A program made the translations under genes and the position numbers. Shown here piece after piece: positions 51,012 to 60,491 of a stretch of 64,000 nt of DNA (position 1 is the first letter of the stretch; every line of letters starts with the position of its first letter). Source of the DNA: Dinoroseobacter sp965279125 (GTDB taxonomy: Bacteria; Pseudomonadota; Alphaproteobacteria; Rhodobacterales; Rhodobacteraceae); NCBI GenBank assembly GCA_965279125.1, contig CBDIHL010000033.1:1-64000 (forward strand), written 5' to 3'. The notes under the pieces were generated by a model. The model made no database searches, was not told the DNA's origin, and saw only the letters and a program-made list of their open reading frames with translations.

Positions 51012-53837
51012 CTATTCACCGACATAGGCCTGTTCAACACGATCCATCGCTACACCACTACGCGCAGCGATATCACGCCCCAGCGCCACTATATCAGGTG
51101 CCTCCACCGCTCTTAGCAAGACCTTATGCGCCCCCAGCCCGATTTGATCTGCATTCAACGTCTTCTCGCCCAACAAACGCGACGCCTGGTTCAATTCATC
51201 AAGATCGCGCAGCAAATCCCGCAGATCTGCAAGCCCCGCCGCATCAATCAGCCCTTGATCGCAAGCCGCCTCCAACTGATCCGCCGGAGCGCGCGCCGCA
51301 GAACCCGCCAAAAGCGCGCCGGATTGGGCCAGAAGCTCTATATCGGTGATCTTGCCCGGCCCGGCTTTCGCATCCCAAACCCCATCCCCGGGTTTTGCCG
51401 CAAAGAGCCGCGCGCGCATCTCGGCGACATCTGCGAGGATCTTCGCGCGGTCTTTCTCTGCGGCAAGCACCTTGGTCCGTACCGCCATGACCTCCTCGCC
51501 CAAAGCAGGCGTGGTCGTCACCGCCACAAGGCGCGCGCGGGTCAGCGCCAGATGCTCCCATGTCCAGGCCTCGCTGCGCTGATAACTTGCGAACCCGGTC
51601 AGCGGCGTGGCCACCGGACCTTGGCGTCCCGAGGGGCGCAGCCGCATATCGACCTCATAGGCGATGCCTTCGGACATCGGCGCGCTAAGCGCTGTCACCA
51701 GCGCCTTGGTTAACCGCGCATAGTAAACCGCTGCCGCCAAGGGGCGCTTGCCCTCGGAGGCGTCGACCCCGGCGGCATCGTAGATCACGATCAAATCCAG
51801 ATCCGAGCTGGCATTCAATCGACGCGCCCCGAGCGAGCCCATGCCCACAACCGCAGCCCCGCGCCCCGGCGGCCCCCCATGGCGGCTGGCGAAATCAGCA
51901 ACCACACACGGCAAGATCGCGCGCACAACCGCGTCGGCCAGATCACTGTATTGACCCGCAGCCTCGGCCCCTGAAATCAGCCCGCGCAAATGGTGAACGC
52001 CGATGCGAAAATGCCATTCCTTGCGCCACCGCCGGGCGGCATCCAACTGCCGTTCATAATCCCCGATGCCGCCGCCCGCATGGCTGAGAACCGCGTGCAA
52101 ATCCGCCTCCAGTGCTTCGGCACCCGGCCATGGCGCGAAGAAATCTCCGACGATCACGGCGTCAAATACGGCGGCGTTGCGCGACAGATATCGCGCCAAA
52201 GCAGGGGCGGTTGCGCAAATATCGGCAATCAAGTCAATGAGTTGCGGGCGTGCCTCGAACAAAGCAAATAACTGCACCCCCGCAGGCAGGCCCGAAAGGA
52301 ACCCGTCAAATTGCAACAGCGCATCATCGGGATCAGCCGCCTCGTCCAGCCGCGCCAACAGATCAGGTTTCAACCGCTCGAAAATCTCGACCGCCCGGGG
52401 CGAGCGCAGCGCCGGATAGCGTTGCCAGCCATCGATCACCGCAAGGCTGCGCTCCGACAAGTCAGGCATTGCTCCAGTTTGGGGCACATTTTCGGGCGGC
52501 GCGAAGAACGCCTCCGTCAGCTCAACCGTTTCGCGCAGACGCGCCATCAGATCCGCGCGGAAGCGGTCCACATCCCCCTCGCCCAGCAAACAGGCGAGGC
52601 GCCGCATCCCGTCGGCGTCGCGCGGCAAATCGTGGGTTTGGGCGTCTTGTATCATCTGCACGCCATGCTCGATCCGCCGATGCGCCCAATAGAGCCGCGT
52701 TAACGATGTTGCATCCTCTGGCTTGATCCACCCCGCCTCAGCAATCGCGGCCAAGCCTTCATCGGTGCGCCGCGTGCGCAAGCTGGGATCGCGCCCGCCG
52801 GAGATCATTTGGTGGGTCTGAGTGAAAAACTCGATCTCGCGGATCCCCCCTGCGCCGAGTTTGATGTTATGCCCTTCAAGCGCCAGCGCCCGCGTCAGGC
52901 CTTTGTGCGCCCGGATGCGTTGGCGCATTTCCTCGCTCTCGCGCAGGGCCACGAAGTCCAGATGCTTGCGCCACACAAACGGGGTCAGGCGCTGCAGATA
53001 CGCCTCCCCCGCTGCCAAATCCCCGGCGGAGGCGCGCGCCTTGATATGGGCCGCGCGCTCCCAGCCGCGCCCGACGCTTTCATAATAGCGCTCGGCGGCA
53101 TCCATCGCGATGCAAACAGGTGTCACAGATGGGTCGGGGCGCAGACGCAGGTCGGTGCGAAACACATAGCCATCGCCGGTCAGATCGCTCATCAGGGACA
53201 TCAGGCGACGGGTGATCTTGATGAAGACCGAGCGCGCTTGCATCACGTCCTCGCGGGCATACCGGTCTTGGTCAAACAGGCAGATCAGGTCGATATCGGA
53301 CGAATAATTCAGCTCGAACGCGCCCATTTTGCCCATGGCGAAGACGACCATGCCGGCGGCCTCCTCCACATCTTGCTCGGTTTGACCGGGCAAGCTGCCG
53401 CGTGCAATTTCCGCCCCGACCAGACCTTTGAGCCCCGCTTGCAAGGTCGTATCGGCCAGTTGGGTCAGCGCCCGTGTGACCTCGGACCCGCTCCAGACCC
53501 CGCCCAGATCGCACAGGGCTGTCAGCAAGGCCATGCGCCGTTTGGCCTGACGCAGATCGGCTTTGTGCTGGGATGGCGGGGCGGCTTGCACGGCCGCCAG
53601 CAGATCGGACACCGCCTGCTCAGGCGCTTCCTCCACGGCAACCGCCAGCCAGTCAGCCTCGCGCCGCATCAACCCTGCCAAATAGGGGCTCGACCCGGCC
53701 ACGCCGACGAGAAGCTCGCGCAAGGTGCCTTGCGCGTCGGGCAAGTGGGGCAAGATATCCGTGGCGCGGTCCGGCTCGAACGGAACGGGCGATGTGGTGA
53801 TGCGGGAGGCAAATGACTGGGGCAATGGCTGGGACAT
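51012..53837 (-). CDS. glnE: Bifunctional glutamine-synthetase adenylyltransferase/deadenylyltransferase
   Basis: 941-residue enzyme that switches glutamine synthetase off and on by AMP addition and removal. Two nucleotidyltransferase halves are present. The N-terminal one has MVVFAMGKMGAFELNYSSDIDLICLFD, and the C-terminal one AVVGMGSLGARRLNASSDLDLIVIYD; each has the GS..D-x-D metal site. Spacer helices and GGIREIEFFTQTHQM and GPGKITDIELLAQSGALL segments complete the family layout. The ATG at 53837 (MSQPLPQSFASRITTSPVPF) is preferred; the longer open frame reaches into the divergent ybaK gene. Confidence 0.95.
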   Translation of the reverse strand: MSQPLPQSFASRITTSPVPFEPDRATDILPHLPDAQGTLRELLVGVAGSSPYLAGLMRREADWLAVAVEEAPEQAVSDLLAAVQAAPPSQHKADLRQAKRRMALLTALCDLGGVWSGSEVTRALTQLADTTLQAGLKGLVGAEIARGSLPGQTEQDVEEAAGMVVFAMGKMGAFELNYSSDIDLICLFDQDRYAREDVMQARSVFIKITRRLMSLMSDLTGDGYVFRTDLRLRPDPSVTPVCIAMDAAERYYESVGRGWERAAHIKARASAGDLAAGEAYLQRLTPFVWRKHLDFVALRESEEMRQRIRAHKGLTRALALEGHNIKLGAGGIREIEFFTQTHQMISGGRDPSLRTRRTDEGLAAIAEAGWIKPEDATSLTRLYWAHRRIEHGVQMIQDAQTHDLPRDADGMRRLACLLGEGDVDRFRADLMARLRETVELTEAFFAPPENVPQTGAMPDLSERSLAVIDGWQRYPALRSPRAVEIFERLKPDLLARLDEAADPDDALLQFDGFLSGLPAGVQLFALFEARPQLIDLIADICATAPALARYLSRNAAVFDAVIVGDFFAPWPGAEALEADLHAVLSHAGGGIGDYERQLDAARRWRKEWHFRIGVHHLRGLISGAEAAGQYSDLADAVVRAILPCVVADFASRHGGPPGRGAAVVGMGSLGARRLNASSDLDLIVIYDAAGVDASEGKRPLAAAVYYARLTKALVTALSAPMSEGIAYEVDMRLRPSGRQGPVATPLTGFASYQRSEAWTWEHLALTRARLVAVTTTPALGEEVMAVRTKVLAAEKDRAKILADVAEMRARLFAAKPGDGVWDAKAGPGKITDIELLAQSGALLAGSAARAPADQLEAACDQGLIDAAGLADLRDLLRDLDELNQASRLLGEKTLNADQIGLGAHKVLLRAVEAPDIVALGRDIAARSGVAMDRVEQAYVGE

Positions 53838-53934
53838 AGCCGATACGGTGAGGCCAGCCCTCGGCAGCGTCAAGTCGGGTTGCGCCACGCGCGCCGTCGC
53901 CCTACGGTTTTTCGCAGATCCATAAGGTGTGCCC

Positions 53935-54408
53935 ATGAGTAAAAGCCGCAAACGTGTCGTCGCAGCGCTGGAAGCCGCAGGCCTTCCGGTCGAGGTGTTG
54001 GACATGCCCGGAGAAACGCGCACAGCCCAGCAAGCCGCCGATCAGGCAGGATGTGCGCTGGATCAGATCGCCAAGTCGATCATCTTTCGCGGGCATGAGA
54101 CCGGCGACGCGATCTTGTTCATCACCGCGGGCGGAAATCAGGTCGACCCGGCCAAGGCGCAAGACGTGGCAGGCGAGCCGCTGGAGCGCGCAGATGCCGC
54201 CTTTGTGCGGGCCCAGACCGGCTTTGCAATCGGCGGGGTCTCTCCTGTGGGGCATCTCAGCCCGCCTCGGTGTTTCTTCGATCCCAAGCTGCTGGAATTT
54301 GCGGTGATCTATGCGGCTGCAGGCACGCCAAAGCACATATTTGCGGTGAATTCAGCGGATTTGCAGCGGGTGACCGGGGCCCCAACGGCGCAGTTCTGCA
54401 CGGGTTAG
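53935..54408 (+). CDS. YbaK/EbsC family aminoacyl-tRNA deacylase
   Basis: 157-residue protein of the YbaK family that hydrolyses mischarged tRNAs such as Cys-tRNA(Pro). SKSRKRVVAALEAAGLPVEVLDMPGETRTAQQAADQAGCALDQIAKSIIFR holds the conserved lysine, and the substrate loop is FAIGGVSPVGH. A GTG two codons upstream could also start it. It is divergent from glnE and shares a 97-base spacer. Confidence 0.88.
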   Translation: MSKSRKRVVAALEAAGLPVEVLDMPGETRTAQQAADQAGCALDQIAKSIIFRGHETGDAILFITAGGNQVDPAKAQDVAGEPLERADAAFVRAQTGFAIGGVSPVGHLSPPRCFFDPKLLEFAVIYAAAGTPKHIFAVNSADLQRVTGAPTAQFCTG

Positions 54409-54458
54409 ATCACTTTCTTTCCCGTGATATCAAAGCATTATGCGAAAAAGTAAAAAAG

Positions 54459-54508
54459 ATTAACATACACTCTTGCGCAACCTCGCCCATCTGCCCATCT
54501 ATGTTAAT
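54459..54508. promoter_or_regulatory. AT-rich inverted repeat upstream of DUF2852 gene
   Basis: ATTAACATA (54459-54467) is repeated inverted as TATGTTAAT (54500-54508), with 32 bases between. The 150-base spacer is much richer in A and T than its neighbours. Each arm contains TTAAC, similar to a CtrA half-site. It could be a paired operator or an RNA stem; which one is unknown. Confidence 0.4.
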
Positions 54509-54559
54509 GTGAAAGACATAAACATTCACACTCACACATACTCAACATGGAGCACTTAG

Positions 54560-55003
54560 ATGAGCATCGCCCCTTCCCCCACCGCCCCCACCGTTTCGGG
54601 CTGGTTTTCCCGGACCGAGGCTTGGCTGGACAGCAAGGGCAAAGGCGCGTGGATCGCCGCTATGGTCCTTGGCTTTATCTTCTTCTGGCCCGTCGGTCTC
54701 GCCATTCTCGCTTATATGATTTGGAGCAAACGCATGTTTTCTGGCAAAGGCGCAGCGCGCCGCAGCTCTTCCCACGCACATGTGGGGTTTTCGTCCTCCG
54801 GCAACTCGGCCTTCGACGCGTATAAGGCCGACACCATTCAGCGCCTGCAAGACGAGCAGGATGCGTTTGAGGCCTTCCTCGAGCGCCTGCGCGAGGCCAA
54901 AGACAAAACCGAGTTCGACCAGTTCATGGATGACCGCGCCCGCAAAGCGGCTGTCCCGACCACTGGCGATCCCATGGACGCCCCGGCCCCGCACCAAGGG
55001 TAA
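54560..55003 (+). CDS. DUF2852 family membrane protein
   Basis: 147-residue protein with one membrane helix (AAMVLGFIFFWPVGLAILAYMIW), a basic Ser-rich linker and a C-terminal helix with GNSAFDAYKADTIQRLQDEQDAFEAFLERLREAKDKTEFDQFMDDR. This is the standard layout of DUF2852, common in Rhodobacterales and of unknown function. It follows an AT-rich promoter region and is followed by a strong hairpin, so it is probably a single-gene unit. Confidence 0.88.
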   Translation: MSIAPSPTAPTVSGWFSRTEAWLDSKGKGAWIAAMVLGFIFFWPVGLAILAYMIWSKRMFSGKGAARRSSSHAHVGFSSSGNSAFDAYKADTIQRLQDEQDAFEAFLERLREAKDKTEFDQFMDDRARKAAVPTTGDPMDAPAPHQG

Positions 55004-55050
55004 GCCCCGGACAGGTCAGACCCGCACCACCCCAGCGCCCTGACCTGCGC

Positions 55051-55079
55051 CAAAGGCCCGCTGCCCCGGCGGGCCTTTG
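55051..55079 (+). terminator. Hairpin terminator after DUF2852 gene
   Basis: CAAAGGCCCGC (55051-55061) pairs perfectly with GCGGGCCTTTG (55069-55079) around a seven-base loop, 48 bases after the stop. Only a short T run lies within the stem end, so termination efficiency is uncertain. Confidence 0.75.
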
Positions 55080-55121
55080 CACATCCCTAAAGCGACCCTA
55101 TCTGCTAAAGAGACACATCAG

Positions 55122-55592
55122 ATGACCCCTATATATACGAGCGCCACACCCGCCATGACCCGCCTTCCCGACCCGCATCACCATGCCGACCTCTACGAAG
55201 GCGTGTCCTTTAAGCGCCTTGTGGCTTGGGTCGTGGACGTGGTTCTGACCGCGCTGATCACGGCCGCGCTTGTCCCGTTCACGCTGTTTACCGCGCTGTT
55301 TTATCTGCCACTTCTCTATCTGGTGGTCAGCTTCGTGTACCGCTGGATCACCATCGCGCGTGGCTCGGCCACCCCCGGTATGCGTCTGGCCGCGATCGAG
55401 CTGCGCAACCGCGATGGCAACCGTCTGGATGCAGGCGAAGCGGCCTTGCACACCTTGGGCTATTCGCTGTCCTTTGCGATTTTTCCCGCCCAGATCGTAT
55501 CCGTCGCCCTGATGATGATTTCCGAGCGCGGCCAGGGTCTGACCGACCACATCATCGGCACCGCCATGCTGAACCGGCGCGCAGTGTCCTGA
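55122..55592 (+). CDS. RDD family membrane protein
   Basis: 156-residue protein with the RDD signature: the FKRLVAWVVDVVLTALITAALVPFTLF helix (R and D around the first membrane segment), a second helix (LFYLPLLYLVVSFVYRW), ARGSATPGMRLAAIELRNRDGNRLDAGEAALHTLGY and a last hydrophobic segment, ending in DHIIGTAMLNRR. The family's function is unclear; ion transport has been suggested for some. The ATG at 55122 is favoured; the open frame extends further upstream to 55077 without conserved sequence. Confidence 0.88.
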   Translation: MTPIYTSATPAMTRLPDPHHHADLYEGVSFKRLVAWVVDVVLTALITAALVPFTLFTALFYLPLLYLVVSFVYRWITIARGSATPGMRLAAIELRNRDGNRLDAGEAALHTLGYSLSFAIFPAQIVSVALMMISERGQGLTDHIIGTAMLNRRAVS

Positions 55593-55700
55593 GGTAAGAC
55601 CCGAGCGCGGCCAAAATCGCCGCACCCTCGCCATAAAAAGCGGATTGGCGAGGGCGAAGTGGCTTGCTAGGCTCTGCGAGATCAAACAGACCGAGACCTC

Positions 55701-56528
55701 ATGCGCCACACCCTTCCCCTCGCCCCACAGTTCTACGTGACGGCCCCTCAGCCCTGCCCCTATCTGGCCGGGCGGATGGAGCGGAAGTTGTTTACCGCGC
55801 TGCAAGGCGATCAGGCGAGTTTGCTGAACGACAGCCTGTCCAAGCAGGGGTTTCGCCGCTCTCAGAATGTGCTTTACCGCCCGTCTTGTGCCGATTGCAC
55901 GGCCTGCCTCTCCGCGCGTATCCGGGTTGATGATTTCAAGCCATCGCGCAGCCAAAGGCGCACGCTCACCCGCAATACCGAGCTGCGTCGCGAGGCCACC
56001 AGCCCTTGGGCAACCGAGGATCAGTACGAGCTGTTTCGCAGATATCTCGACTCGCGCCACGCCGATGGCGGCATGGCGGATATGGATATTTTCGAGTTTG
56101 CCGCGATGATCGAGGAAACCCCGGTCCGCTCGCGCCTGATCGAGTATTCGGACAAGAATGAAGACGGAGGCCGCGATCTGGTCGCCGTGTGCCTGACGGA
56201 TGTGCTCGATGACGGGCTGAGCATGGTCTACAGTTTTTATGACCCGGATCGGCCGAAATCCTCGCTCGGCACGCATATCATCCTCGATCATGTGCAAATC
56301 GCGCGCGAGGCCGGTCTGCCTTATGTGTATCTGGGCTATTGGGTGCCGGGCAGCCCGAAGATGGGCTACAAGGCAGGGTTTTCAGCGCTCGAGATCTACA
56401 AGAATGGCAACTGGATCGATATTGGCGATCCAGCCTCGCACGGCACCGATCTTCACCCCTTGCAGGTCGAGCCGATTTCAGAACAGGTCGCCCAGATCAC
56501 CCTGCCCGACCTGCGCGGACCGCGCTAA
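55701..56528 (+). CDS. bpt: Aspartate/glutamate leucyltransferase (arginyltransferase-like)
   Basis: 275-residue GNAT-fold aminoacyl-tRNA protein transferase of the N-degron pathway, which adds leucine to proteins with N-terminal acidic residues. It shows the cysteine-containing N-terminus (QPCPYLAGRMERKLFTAL and RPSCADCTACLSARIRVDDFKPSRSQRR) and the core YSFYDPDRPKSSLGTHIILDHVQIAREAGLPYVYLGYWV, followed by KMGYKAGFSALE. Bacterial members of this clade (Bpt) transfer leucine rather than arginine; that is known for the family. Its end is 12 bases from the convergent dctD. Confidence 0.93.
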   Translation: MRHTLPLAPQFYVTAPQPCPYLAGRMERKLFTALQGDQASLLNDSLSKQGFRRSQNVLYRPSCADCTACLSARIRVDDFKPSRSQRRTLTRNTELRREATSPWATEDQYELFRRYLDSRHADGGMADMDIFEFAAMIEETPVRSRLIEYSDKNEDGGRDLVAVCLTDVLDDGLSMVYSFYDPDRPKSSLGTHIILDHVQIAREAGLPYVYLGYWVPGSPKMGYKAGFSALEIYKNGNWIDIGDPASHGTDLHPLQVEPISEQVAQITLPDLRGPR

Positions 56529-56540
56529 GCGCCGCCACGC

Positions 56541-57887
56541 TCACAAATAGTTCGACCGGCTCAACCCATACTTCGCCATCTTCTCGTTCAGGGTGCGGCG
56601 CGGCAGGCACAGCTCGTCCATCACCGATGCGATAGAGCCCTTGTGGCGGCGCATCGTGTTGTCGATCAGCATCCGCTCGAACGCCTCCACATACTCCTTC
56701 AGCGGCTTGCCTTCTGTCACAATCGTCGGGGACAATTCGGCGGCTTCGGGGGTCAGCAATGCCGCAATCGTGCCGCTGCCGCGACGGGCCTGCAAGACCG
56801 CGCGCTCGGCGATATTGATCAGTTGGCGCACATTGCCGGGCCACGGCGCTTGCACCAATTGCGCCGCCTCCTGCGCGCTGACATGGGGGGCATCGCAGCC
56901 GTATTCCTCAGCAAACTGTTCGGTCATATGGGTGAATAGCGTCAGGATATCCTCGCCGCGCTGGCGCAAGGGCGGCACGGCAATCCGCATCGCCGCCAAG
57001 CGGTAGAACAGATCCGGGCGCAGGATTTCCTCGGTCGTTTTGTCGGCATCTGTCAGATTGCACACAGCCACGATCCGCGTCTCGGCGCTGGCCCCTTGCG
57101 CGTTCAGCACCGCCAGAAGCCGGGCTTGCAAACTGGGCGACAGGGCCTCCACATCTTCCAGACATAAAGTGCCGCCGCGCGCCTGTTCCACCAAAGGCAA
57201 AGGCGCATCGGGCGCATCACCGCCAAACAAAAGCGCGCCCAGACTGGCTTCGTCTTCGGCCAAGCAGCTTTGCACGATAAACTTGCGCCCCTGACGCGGC
57301 CCAACCGCATGGAGCGCATGGGCAACCAGGCTCTTGCCCGTGCCCGTCTCGCCCTCGATCAGCACATGCCCATCGGCTTGACCGAGATCGAGGATATCTT
57401 CGCGCAACCGCTCCATCGCCGGCGACGCCCCAATCAGCTTGCGCATCAAGACCGTTCCATCAGACAACTCGCGCCGCAAGGTGCGGTTATCCAGCGTCAG
57501 CCGCCGTGCCTCGGACGCGCGTTTGGCGAGATCCGTCATCCGGTCGGGGTTGAACGGCTTTTCCATGAAATCATAGGCCCCGATCCGCATCGCATCGACG
57601 GCCATCGGCACATCACCATGCCCGGTGATCAGGATCACCGGCAGCGCACTGTCCAGCCCCATCAAGCGCTTCAAAAACGCCATCCCGTCCATGCCGGGCA
57701 TCCGGATATCGCTGATCACGATGCCCGGATAGCCTGGTCCGATGACCTTCAAGGCCTCCTCCGCCGAGGGATAGGTTTCGGTCTCGAACCCCGAAAGGGC
57801 CAGCCATTGGCTGATCGATTGGCGCATATCCTGCTCGTCATCGACAATCGCGATGCGCATGGGGTCCGGGGTGGGAAGTTCGGCCAT
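56541..57887 (-). CDS. dctD: DctD-like response regulator lacking the GAFTGA loop
   Basis: 448-residue NtrC-family regulator. Its receiver domain spans about residues 10-125 with the phosphorylation Asp in VISDIRMPGMDG. An AAA domain follows with Walker A GETGTGKS, and an HTH (GSIASVMDELCLPRRTLNEKMAKYGL) ends the protein. Where sigma-54 activators carry the FGHEKGAFTGA loop it has only LGALLFGGDAPDAPLPLVEQ. Walker B reads TLCLEDVE instead of TLFLDEIG. It therefore probably cannot open sigma-54 promoters in the usual way. The start is three bases after the sensor kinase stop. The name is by similarity of the pair. Confidence 0.85.
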   Translation of the reverse strand: MAELPTPDPMRIAIVDDEQDMRQSISQWLALSGFETETYPSAEEALKVIGPGYPGIVISDIRMPGMDGMAFLKRLMGLDSALPVILITGHGDVPMAVDAMRIGAYDFMEKPFNPDRMTDLAKRASEARRLTLDNRTLRRELSDGTVLMRKLIGASPAMERLREDILDLGQADGHVLIEGETGTGKSLVAHALHAVGPRQGRKFIVQSCLAEDEASLGALLFGGDAPDAPLPLVEQARGGTLCLEDVEALSPSLQARLLAVLNAQGASAETRIVAVCNLTDADKTTEEILRPDLFYRLAAMRIAVPPLRQRGEDILTLFTHMTEQFAEEYGCDAPHVSAQEAAQLVQAPWPGNVRQLINIAERAVLQARRGSGTIAALLTPEAAELSPTIVTEGKPLKEYVEAFERMLIDNTMRRHKGSIASVMDELCLPRRTLNEKMAKYGLSRSNYL

Positions 57888-57889
57888 TG

Positions 57890-59704
57890 TCAGGCTCCTA
57901 TCGCGGAGGGCGCGCGTGTCTGCGTGCCCGTCGTCAAAACTGGAAGGCGCATCTCGAAGACGGCACCACCGCCTTCGACATTACGGGCGGTCATCCGACC
58001 CCCATGATCGCTGACGATGCTGCTGGAAATCGCCAGACCAAGCCCGACCCCATCGCCGGGGCGTTTGGTGGTAAAGAAGGGCTCAAAGAGCTGGTCGAGG
58101 TCCTCGATCCCATTGCCATTGTCGCGCACGGTCAGACTGACCGTCTCGCCGGTGCTCAGCAGCATATCAATCTGTGGATTGCGCACGGATTGGGTGGCAT
58201 CAAGGGCGTTTCGCAACAGGTTAACGATCACCTGCTCGATGCGAATGCGGTCGCCCATCACCATCACCGGCACCTTGGGGAGCGAGCGGGTGATTTCCAC
58301 ATGGCGCTGTTTCAACTGCGGCTCCATCATGCCGAGCGCGCCTGAGACCGCTTCGCGCAGATCCACCGGGCTGAACGCGTCCTCGCCCTTGCGCGCATAG
58401 CTTTTGAGTTGCCGCGTGATCGATCCCATGCGGTCAATCAGGTCGTCGATGCGCGCGAAGGACGAGGCCGATTCCTCGGATCGCCCCCTTTGCAACAACA
58501 ACTTCGCGCCCGCCAGATAGGTCTTCATCGCCGCCAAGGGCTGGTTCAACTCGTGACTCACCGCCGCCGACATCTCGCCCAAAGCCGCCAATTTCTGCGA
58601 TTGCGCCAAGGTCTGCTCGGCCACCGCCAAGTTCCGCTCGGCCGCTTCGCGTTCGGCAATCTCGCGCTGCAAACGGTCGTTGAGCGCGCGCAACTCCACC
58701 GACTCGCGCTGGAAAAACAGCGCCTCCGAGACCGCGCGGCGGCTCAGGAAATAAAAGCCCACCGCCAACAGGATCGCAAAGCCCATAATCTCGAGCGCGA
58801 TCACCGCATTCACCCGCTCACGCACGCTGGCATAGGTCACAAAACTGGTCAGCCGCCAGCCGCGAAACGGGATCAGGGTATCAAGCTGCAACACCGCCTC
58901 GCCCGCCAGATAGGTTTGCGGCCCGAGGCCCGGACTGGTCCAATCCTGGGTTGTCTGAAAGGCGCGCGCGATGGCCGAGGGCGGTGATTGGGTGGCCAAA
59001 GCCTCCTCCACCGTGCGCCCGCGCCAGCGCGATTCCGTCGCCAGGATCACCTGGCCTGTGCTGTCGGTGATCAAGATCGCGTCCGAGGCCCCGCGCCACC
59101 GGGTTTCCAGCTTGGCCAGATCGACCTCGACCACGATGACACCGATGCCGCGCTGCGCATTTTCGATCTTGCGCGAGAACTGAAAACCGAAATCGCCATT
59201 ATCCGCCTCGGTGACGGTGAAAACCGTGCCCGCGGCGCGCAAAGCCTCCACATAGGCGGGTGTGTTGCGCGAGGTTTCTCCAAGGCGCGTGCGATCGGTT
59301 GCCGCCACGACCCGCCCCTCATCATTGATCAGCATCAGCGAGGCTGCCCCGATCTCGTCGCGCAGCGAGATAAGACGCTGAGACGTGGCGACATAATCGC
59401 TGGAGTTCAGCGCCGAGATCATCACCGGATCGCGCGACAGCAACAGCGGCACGGTCGAGTTGCGCTGCACCTCCGACACAATTGCATTGGCGTAAAGCGA
59501 CACACGCAGCTCGGCCCGGTTGCGGGTGTCTTGGGTAAAGCGTTCGGTCAGCCATATATTCGTAACCGCGACCGCCCCGATACACATCAGCACAATGACG
59601 CCGAGCCCGACACGCATAATCCAGCGCACACGCACATCCGGTCCATCACTGGGACCAGCATCACTGGGGCGCAATCGCCCATCCGTGTCGAGAAAACCGC
59701 TCAT
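57890..59704 (-). CDS. dctB: DctB-like sensor histidine kinase
   Basis: 604-residue membrane kinase. A first membrane helix is near residues 31-50 (MRVGLGVIVLMCIGAVAVTNIWL). A large double-Cache-like periplasmic sensor extends to about 300. After a second helix (ALEIMGFAILLAVGFYFL) comes a coiled coil, then the phosphoacceptor H in AAVSHELNQPLAAMKTY. The ATP-binding region has IVNLLRNALDATQ, DNGNGIEDLDQLFEPFFTTK and GLGLAISSSIV. It resembles DctB, which senses C4-dicarboxylates, but no dct transporter gene is in the window, so its ligand is uncertain. Confidence 0.88.
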   Translation of the reverse strand: MSGFLDTDGRLRPSDAGPSDGPDVRVRWIMRVGLGVIVLMCIGAVAVTNIWLTERFTQDTRNRAELRVSLYANAIVSEVQRNSTVPLLLSRDPVMISALNSSDYVATSQRLISLRDEIGAASLMLINDEGRVVAATDRTRLGETSRNTPAYVEALRAAGTVFTVTEADNGDFGFQFSRKIENAQRGIGVIVVEVDLAKLETRWRGASDAILITDSTGQVILATESRWRGRTVEEALATQSPPSAIARAFQTTQDWTSPGLGPQTYLAGEAVLQLDTLIPFRGWRLTSFVTYASVRERVNAVIALEIMGFAILLAVGFYFLSRRAVSEALFFQRESVELRALNDRLQREIAEREAAERNLAVAEQTLAQSQKLAALGEMSAAVSHELNQPLAAMKTYLAGAKLLLQRGRSEESASSFARIDDLIDRMGSITRQLKSYARKGEDAFSPVDLREAVSGALGMMEPQLKQRHVEITRSLPKVPVMVMGDRIRIEQVIVNLLRNALDATQSVRNPQIDMLLSTGETVSLTVRDNGNGIEDLDQLFEPFFTTKRPGDGVGLGLAISSSIVSDHGGRMTARNVEGGGAVFEMRLPVLTTGTQTRAPSAIGA

Positions 59705-59812
59705 GAAGAAAGACTAAGCACGCAGGCAAGCCGCCTCAAGACATGCAGGCGTGAAGGCCTGCGCTGCGGCGGGAAGACGCCTGCGCTAGCAGCGCTCCGA
59801 GGCGCTCGGGGA

Positions 59813-60481
59813 TCAGGCCGCAACCAACGCGCCTGCAAGTCCCGCAAACATCGCAGCCCCGTCCGTCGCACCCGTGGCCGCGTCCACCGCCCGTTCAGGA
59901 TGCGGCATCAAGCCAAGGACACGGCGGTTTTCCGACAGGATACCGGCAATATCGCGGGCCGAGCCGTTGGGATTGTCCAGATACCGAAACGCCACGCGCC
60001 CCTCGCCTTCAAGCCGGTCGAGCGTAGCTGCATCGGCGGTGTAATTCCCGTCATGATGGGCAATCGGAAAGCTGACCTCGACCCCCTTGCCATAGCCATC
60101 AAGGAACGCAGATGTCTCAGCTTCGACCCGCAACCCCACGGGTTTGCATAGAAATTTCAGCTTCGCATTGCGCATCAACGCCCCTGGCAGCAGACCCGCT
60201 TCCAGCATCACCTGAAAGCCGTTGCAGATGCCTAAGACATGCCCGCCATCTTGCGCGAATTTCGCGACAGGCGCCATCACCGGCGCACGTGCTGCAATCG
60301 CGCCGCAACGCAGGTAGTCGCCATGGGAAAACCCACCCGGCAGCCCAACGATATCAACGCGGTCCGGCAGCACCGTGTCCTTGTGCCAAACCTTAACAAC
60401 CTCGAACCCGGCTTGGGCAAAGGCCACGCTTAGGTCGCGGTCACAGTTTGATCCGGGAAATGTAATGACGGCAGCGCGCAT
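59813..60481 (-). CDS. purQ: Phosphoribosylformylglycinamidine synthase subunit PurQ
   Basis: 222-residue class I glutamine amidotransferase feeding ammonia to PurL. The start RAAVITFPGSNCDRDLSVAF, the GDYLRCGAIAA loop, the catalytic cysteine in HVLGICNGFQVMLEAGLLPGA and the His-Glu pair in LGLMPHPERAVD are clear. ATG 60481 is preferred. It follows an alcohol dehydrogenase gene by ten bases instead of directly following purS. Confidence 0.95.
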   Translation of the reverse strand: MRAAVITFPGSNCDRDLSVAFAQAGFEVVKVWHKDTVLPDRVDIVGLPGGFSHGDYLRCGAIAARAPVMAPVAKFAQDGGHVLGICNGFQVMLEAGLLPGALMRNAKLKFLCKPVGLRVEAETSAFLDGYGKGVEVSFPIAHHDGNYTADAATLDRLEGEGRVAFRYLDNPNGSARDIAGILSENRRVLGLMPHPERAVDAATGATDGAAMFAGLAGALVAA

Positions 60482-60491
60482 GGGCAGGCTC

